Shown here: positions 4,850-8,791 of the stretch, one piece after another
Layout of the letters: the number at the start of each line of letters is the position of its first letter
Numbering within the stretch: the first letter of the stretch is position 1
NCBI GenBank assembly: GCA_934636045.1
Contig: CAKTZP010000086.1
Span: 1 to 8,791, forward strand
Reading direction: 5' to 3'
Origin: an uncultured Oscillospiraceae bacterium
GTDB taxonomy: Bacteria; Bacillota; Clostridia; Oscillospirales; Oscillospiraceae
Length of the DNA stretch: 8,791 nt
The notes under the pieces: generated by a model
Seen by the model: only the letters and a program-made list of their open reading frames with translations
What the model was told of the DNA's origin: nothing
Databases searched by the model: none
Translations under genes and position numbers: made by a program

Positions 4850-7291
4850 ATGATCGCAAAAATTGCCGTTGCCGCTGCAATTTATGCCATCGACAAGCCC
4901 TATGACTACCGGATCCCGGAGGGCATGACCTTGCAGCCGGGGCAGCGTGTCAGCGTACCGTTCGGGCGGTCAAACAAGCGCTCCGAGGGCGTCGTGCTGG
5001 CGCTGACCGAGGGCACTGAGACCAAGCTTAAGCCCGTCGAGCGGCCGCTGGAGCCAGCGCCTCTGCTGACCGCGCGCGAGCTGCGGCTGGCCGCCTTCCT
5101 GCGCGAGCGCTACTTCTGTACGTTTTACGAGGCGATCAAGGCAATTCTGCCGGCCGGCGTTTGGTTCCGGGAGGAGGAGCGCTATACGATCGCCGCGGAG
5201 GATTGGCGCGAGCAGATCCGCCGCAAGCCGGAGGCGCTGGCGGTGATGCAGGCGCTCGAGGCCTACGGCGGCAGCGCCGACCTCGACCGGCTCCGACAGC
5301 AATTTACCGAGGACGCTCTGCACGATGCGCTCCGATATTTGCTCAAAAAAAGACTAATTCTCTCAGAAACCTCCCATAAACGCCGCGTTCGCGACAAAAC
5401 CGAGCGCATTGCGGTCTTGACGGCTTCTGCCGAGGAGGCGCAGAATTTCGCTGACAGCAAGCGTCACAGTGCGCCGCTGCAGACCTCCGTGCTGGAGCTT
5501 TTGGTCACGTTAGGCCAGTGCGCGGCAAAGGATCTGTGCTATTTTACAGGCGCGACCGGCGCGACGCTGAGCCGGCTGGAGAAGCTTGGCTATCTTGCGC
5601 TGGAGGAGCGCCCGCAGCTCCGGATCTCCCAAATCGAGCCGGCCAAGCTGGACGGGCCGCTCGTCCTGAATGACGAGCAGCAGCGGGCATTTTCCGTGCT
5701 GCAGACCCAAATGCGGCAGGAAAAGCCGGGCGTTGCGCTGCTGTACGGCGTGACCGGCAGCGGAAAGACCTCGGTCTATATCCGGCTGATTAACGACTGC
5801 CTCGAGCGAGGTAAAACGGCGCTGCTGCTGGTGCCGGAGATCGCGCTGACGCCGCAGCTTTTGGCGCTTTTTGCCGCGCATTTCGGCGAAAAGACCGCGG
5901 TTTTGCACAGCGGGCTGCGCATTACCGAGCGCTATGACACATGGAAGCGCATCCGGGACGGACAGGCGCGGGTCATCCTCGGCACGCGGTCGGCGGTCTT
6001 TGCGCCGACGCAGGAGCTGGGGCTGCTCATTGTCGACGAGGAGCAGGAGCATACCTATAAATCCGAAAATTCCCCGCGCTATCATGCGCGTGAGGTGGCA
6101 ATTTACCGCGGGGCGCAGCAAAATGCGCTGGTGCTGCTCGGCTCGGCCACGCCGAGCGTGGAGACGATGTATCGCGCCAAAACGGGGGTCTTTTCCCTGT
6201 TTCGACTGGAAAATCGATACAACCGGCACCCGCTCCCGCCGGTGGAAATTGTCGATATGAAGCAGGAGCTGCGCGCCGGGAACGGCACGCTGCTCAGCGA
6301 GCCCCTGCTGCTGGCGCTGCGCCATACGGCCGAGAACGGGCAGCAGAGCATTCTGTTTCTCAACCGCCGCGGCACGAGCCGGATGCTGGCGTGCGTCGAC
6401 TGCGGCTATGTGCCGATGTGTCCGGCGTGCACCGTGAACTTAACCTATCACGAGGCAAACCGGCGACTGATGTGTCATTACTGCGGCCATTCCGAGCCGC
6501 TTCCGGCGCGCTGTCCGCAGTGCGGCGGGCACTTCAAGCAGATCGGCGCGGGCACGCAGAAGGTGCAGCAGCAGCTGACGGAGCTTTTGCCGGATCTCGC
6601 GGTGCTGCGCATGGACGCGGATACCGTTTCGGCGGTCAACACGCACGAAAAGCTGCTCAGCCGCTTTCAGGATGAGCACATCCCCATCCTCTTGGGGACG
6701 CAAATGGTCGCCAAGGGACTGAATTTTGAAAACGTAACGCTCGTCGGCGTGCTCGACGCGGATATGTCGCTGTATGTCGGCAGCTACCGCGCGGCGGAGA
6801 CGACGTTTAATATGATCACCCAAGTCATCGGCCGCGCCGGGCGCGGCGCGGTGGGCGGCCGGGCGCTGATCCAGACGCTGACGCCGCAAAACCGCGTCAT
6901 TGAGCTGGCGAGCCGGCAGGATTATGAGGGCTTTTATGCCGAGGAGCTGCCGCTGCGGGAGCTGCGCGGCTGTCCGCCCTTCCGCGATCTGCTGACGCTG
7001 ACCTTCCACGGGCGGCAGGAGCAGGCGGTCTGGGACGCGGCGCAGCGCTTTCGCGCGACGCTGGCGGCACAGCTTGCAGCGGAGTACTACCGGGGCGAGA
7101 CGGTGCAGCTGCTCGGCCCTGCGCCGGCGCAGGTGGCGCGGGTGAACTACAGCTACCGCTGCCGCCTGACCCTGAGCTGCCGCAACACGCGGACGCTGCG
7201 GGAGCTGGTGGCCTACCGCATGCGGGAATTCTTAAAAGATAAGGCAAACCGTGGCATCGGCGTTTATGCGGATGTCAACGGCAACGAATAG
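4850..7291 (+). CDS. priA: Primosomal protein N' (PriA), replication restart helicase
   Basis: Encodes 813 residues from ATG at 4850. PriA recognises stalled or collapsed forks and reloads the replicative helicase. The N-terminal 3'-DNA-end-binding domain (about 1-100) starts MIAKIAVAAAIYAIDKPYDY. A winged-helix region follows, then helicase lobe 1 with Walker A GVTGSGKT (300-307, K306) and Walker B DEEQ (396-399), followed by EHTYKSENSPRYHAREVA. The zinc domain keeps all eight cysteines as four pairs: 515/518, 524/527, 542/545 and 555/558. Lobe 2 holds GTQMVAKGLNF and motif VI QVIGRAGRG (658-666). The C-terminal domain reaches the stop TAG at 7289-7291. B. subtilis and E. coli PriA have DEEH in the Walker B box; Q399 is a variant position. 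A lower-GC stretch near 5341-5400 falls in the winged-helix/linker zone and includes a run of seven A (5345-5351). Most motifs are intact, so the protein should be active. Confidence 0.97.
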   Translation: MIAKIAVAAAIYAIDKPYDYRIPEGMTLQPGQRVSVPFGRSNKRSEGVVLALTEGTETKLKPVERPLEPAPLLTARELRLAAFLRERYFCTFYEAIKAILPAGVWFREEERYTIAAEDWREQIRRKPEALAVMQALEAYGGSADLDRLRQQFTEDALHDALRYLLKKRLILSETSHKRRVRDKTERIAVLTASAEEAQNFADSKRHSAPLQTSVLELLVTLGQCAAKDLCYFTGATGATLSRLEKLGYLALEERPQLRISQIEPAKLDGPLVLNDEQQRAFSVLQTQMRQEKPGVALLYGVTGSGKTSVYIRLINDCLERGKTALLLVPEIALTPQLLALFAAHFGEKTAVLHSGLRITERYDTWKRIRDGQARVILGTRSAVFAPTQELGLLIVDEEQEHTYKSENSPRYHAREVAIYRGAQQNALVLLGSATPSVETMYRAKTGVFSLFRLENRYNRHPLPPVEIVDMKQELRAGNGTLLSEPLLLALRHTAENGQQSILFLNRRGTSRMLACVDCGYVPMCPACTVNLTYHEANRRLMCHYCGHSEPLPARCPQCGGHFKQIGAGTQKVQQQLTELLPDLAVLRMDADTVSAVNTHEKLLSRFQDEHIPILLGTQMVAKGLNFENVTLVGVLDADMSLYVGSYRAAETTFNMITQVIGRAGRGAVGGRALIQTLTPQNRVIELASRQDYEGFYAEELPLRELRGCPPFRDLLTLTFHGRQEQAVWDAAQRFRATLAAQLAAEYYRGETVQLLGPAPAQVARVNYSYRCRLTLSCRNTRTLRELVAYRMREFLKDKANRGIGVYADVNGNE

Positions 7292-7295
7292 GAGG
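7290..7295 (+). promoter_or_regulatory. def Shine-Dalgarno overlapping the priA stop
   Basis: AGGAGG starts on the second base of the priA TAG and ends 8 nt before the GTG at 7304, which supports that GTG as the def start. Ribosomes ending priA would cover this site, so coupling is likely. Confidence 0.75.
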
Positions 7296-7303
7296 AACAA
7301 CAC

Positions 7304-7801
7304 GTGGCGCTGCGAAAAATTCTGACGGTCGAGGAGCCGTGCCTGCACAAGGTCTGCCGCCCTGTGACAAAATTTGACGAAAAGCTGGGCGTGCTGCTCG
7401 ATGATATGGCGGAGACCCTGGTCGTGGCCAACGGCGTTGGCTTGGCCGCGCCGCAGATCGGCATTTTGCGCCGCGTCGTCGTGATCGACACCGGCGAGGA
7501 GCTCGTGGAGCTGGTGAATCCCGAGATTCTGGAGACCTCCGGCGAACAGGACGGCATGGAGGGCTGCCTCAGCGTGCCGGACGAATACTGGATGGTCAAG
7601 CGGCCGGACCACGTTCGCGCCAAGGCGCAGGACCGCAGCGGCGAATGGTTCGAGATCGAGGGCGAGGGGCTCATTGCGCGCTGCCTGTGCCATGAATGCG
7701 ACCATCTTGACGGCCATATTTATACCGAGATTGCCTACCGTAAGCTCTCTGACGAGGAGATCGAGCAGCTGCACGGCGGCGCGGAGGAGGACGACGAATG
7801 A
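7304..7801 (+). CDS. def: Peptide deformylase
   Basis: Encodes 165 residues from GTG at 7304. The enzyme removes the N-formyl group from nascent proteins and is a ribosome-associated metalloprotease of the cytoplasm. All three family motifs are present: motif I GVGLAAPQ (44-51), motif II EGCLS (86-90, with metal ligand C88) and motif III HECDH (130-134, ligands H130 and H134, catalytic E131) followed by LDG. Motif III has cysteine where I, L or M is usual. The C-terminus is an acidic extension (GGAEEDDE). The gene precedes fmt with an ATGA overlap; Fmt adds the formyl group that this enzyme takes off, a pairing widespread in bacteria. EGCLS and the size are consistent with a short-type active deformylase. 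Confidence 0.97.
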   Translation: MALRKILTVEEPCLHKVCRPVTKFDEKLGVLLDDMAETLVVANGVGLAAPQIGILRRVVVIDTGEELVELVNPEILETSGEQDGMEGCLSVPDEYWMVKRPDHVRAKAQDRSGEWFEIEGEGLIARCLCHECDHLDGHIYTEIAYRKLSDEEIEQLHGGAEEDDE

Positions 7802-8712
7802 GGGTTGTCTTTATGGGCACGCCGGACATCGCGGCGACCTGCCTGACGCGGCTGCTGCGCGCGCCGGTGGAGGTCGTGGGCGTTTACACCAAGCCGGACA
7901 TGCCGAAAAACCGCGGCATGAAGCTGGAAATGTCCGATGTGAAAAAGGTCGCGTTGGCGGCGGGGCTGCCTGTGTTCCAGCCGACGACCTTCCGCGACGA
8001 TGCGGCGGTCGAGGAGCTTCGCGAGCTGAAGCCCGATGTCATTGCCGTCGTGGCCTACGGAAAAATTTTGCCGCAGCGGGTGCTGGACATCCCAGCGCTG
8101 GGCTGCATCAACATCCACGCGAGCATCCTGCCGGAGCTGCGCGGCTCGGGCCCGGTGCAATGGGCCATCCTGAACGGGCTGGACGAGACGGGCGTGACGG
8201 CGATGTATATGGCGGCGGAGATGGACGCGGGCGACATCATTGAAATCCGCAAAACGCCCATCGAGCCGTATGAAAATGCGCAGAGCCTGCTCGACCGGCT
8301 GGCCAAAATCGGCGCAGAGCTGCTGTGCGACACGCTGGCGCGGGTCGAAAACGGCACAGTCACGCGCACGAAGCAGGACGAAAGCAGGGTCACCTTCGCG
8401 CCGATGCTGACGAAGGCACTTTGTCCCATCGATTGGAGCAGGACGCGCCGCCAGATCGTCGACCATGTGCGCGGCCTTGACCCGTGGCCGGTCGCGACGG
8501 CAATGATACAGGACAAGCGGTTTAAAATCTATGCGGTGCGCCCGGTAGAGCGCACGACGAAGCAGCCCGCCGGGACGCTTTTGGCGCTGACGAAGCAGGG
8601 GCTTGAGGTCGCCTGCGGCGACGGCGTGCTGGTCATCACCCAATTGCAGGCCGAGGGCGGCAAGCGCATGGCGGCGGCGGACTACTTCCGCGGCCATCCC
8701 ATCACGCTGTGA
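7798..8712 (+). CDS. fmt: Methionyl-tRNA formyltransferase
   Basis: Encodes 304 residues from ATG at 7798, overlapping the def stop as ATGA. Fmt transfers a formyl group from 10-formyl-tetrahydrofolate to initiator Met-tRNA. The N-terminal Rossmann-type domain starts MRVVFMGTPDIA, followed by YTKPDMPKNRG. The catalytic triad residues are in place: N105 and H107 in INIHASILPELRG, and D143 in EMDAGDI, aligned with N106, H108 and D144 of E. coli Fmt. The loop after the catalytic histidine reads RGSGPVQWAI, where RGAAPIQWAI is the common form. The C-terminal tRNA-binding OB domain runs from about 205, beginning near IDWSRTRRQIVDHVRGLDPWP. Its last codons overlap the next gene as GTGA. Length is slightly under the usual 310-315 residues; the assignment is secure. 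Confidence 0.97.
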   Translation: MRVVFMGTPDIAATCLTRLLRAPVEVVGVYTKPDMPKNRGMKLEMSDVKKVALAAGLPVFQPTTFRDDAAVEELRELKPDVIAVVAYGKILPQRVLDIPALGCINIHASILPELRGSGPVQWAILNGLDETGVTAMYMAAEMDAGDIIEIRKTPIEPYENAQSLLDRLAKIGAELLCDTLARVENGTVTRTKQDESRVTFAPMLTKALCPIDWSRTRRQIVDHVRGLDPWPVATAMIQDKRFKIYAVRPVERTTKQPAGTLLALTKQGLEVACGDGVLVITQLQAEGGKRMAAADYFRGHPITL

Positions 8713-8791
8713 CGGCAAGGGACGCGGCGCTGCGGGCGCTGCTGGCCTGCCGGAAGGACGGCGCGTGGTCGGACGGGGCGCTCAAGCAGCT
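8709..8791 (+). CDS. rsmB: Start of RsmB-like 16S rRNA m5C methyltransferase (cut by window edge)
   Basis: A frame opening at GTG 8709, overlapping the fmt stop as GTGA, stays open to the right edge and gives about 27 residues beginning MTARDAALRALLACRKDGAW. The pattern ARxxAL-x-ALL...GAWSDGALKQ resembles the N-terminal NusB-like domain of RsmB/Sun (ARELAL-x-LL...GAYSNLAL). RsmB methylates C967 of 16S rRNA in E. coli and commonly follows fmt in bacteria. No Shine-Dalgarno is visible before the GTG, so translation probably depends on coupling to fmt. Only the N-terminal edge is seen and the methyltransferase motifs are outside the window, so identity rests on this short match plus gene order. 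Confidence 0.72.
   Translation, partial: MTARDAALRALLACRKDGAWSDGALKQ

Noticed and set aside
5510..6325. Minus-strand open frame of 271 codons opposite priA
   Set aside because: Shadow of the priA helicase region; no domain signature and composition dictated by the opposite strand.
7735..8718. Minus-strand open frame of 327 codons opposite fmt
   Set aside because: The + strand here is a full, motif-complete fmt; the antisense product is rich in Arg/His/Gln with no recognisable domain.
1..8791. CRISPR array, tRNA/rRNA genes, insertion sequences or phage genes
   Set aside because: None was found: no regularly spaced repeats, no tRNA-like cloverleaf noticed, no transposase or integrase motifs, and coding sequence fills the window with gaps of at most 38 nt.

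Overview
The window is a densely packed, one-strand (+) stretch of bacterial chromosome. It carries eleven protein genes, two of them cut by the window edges. No RNA gene, mobile element, CRISPR array or sizeable non-coding gap is visible. DNA is GC-rich by eye, with strong G/C preference at third codon positions. Gene content and order (yicC/yloC - remA - gmk - rpoZ - priA - def - fmt - rsmB) are those of the Firmicutes housekeeping cluster known from Bacillus subtilis. The remA gene, the CdaR-like YbbR protein, the DUF5685 protein and the high GC together suggest a GC-rich member of the Clostridia, most likely Oscillospiraceae/Ruminococcaceae. That taxonomic call is an inference from content, not a search result.

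Left part (1-2834). The 3' end of a YbbR-repeat protein (CdaR-like, the extracytoplasmic regulator of diadenylate cyclase) is followed at 4-6 nt gaps by an RseC/MucC-type membrane protein with a four-cysteine cluster and by a DUF5685 protein with its own cysteine clusters. The DUF5685 gene overlaps by 17 nt a small J-domain protein that ends in seven cysteines. Three successive genes therefore encode cysteine-rich proteins of unclear role. This is the least understood part of the window and the best candidate for an undescribed function.

Right part (2862-8791). After a 27-nt gap with a strong Shine-Dalgarno comes the conserved block: YicC (RNase-related), RemA (DNA-binding regulator), guanylate kinase, RNA polymerase omega, primosomal helicase PriA, peptide deformylase, methionyl-tRNA formyltransferase and the start of RsmB (16S rRNA m5C967 methyltransferase). 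The genes touch or overlap at most junctions (TAATG, TTGA, ATGA, GTGA), which implies one transcript with translational coupling. The block links nucleotide supply (Gmk), transcription (omega), replication restart (PriA) and the formyl-methionine cycle (Fmt adds, Def removes). The coaBC gene, which sits between rpoZ and priA in B. subtilis, is absent here.

No clear promoter or intrinsic terminator was found anywhere in the window, so transcription probably starts upstream of base 1 and runs off the right edge. Overall this looks like an ordinary core-genome region with a small, poorly characterised cysteine-rich subcluster.
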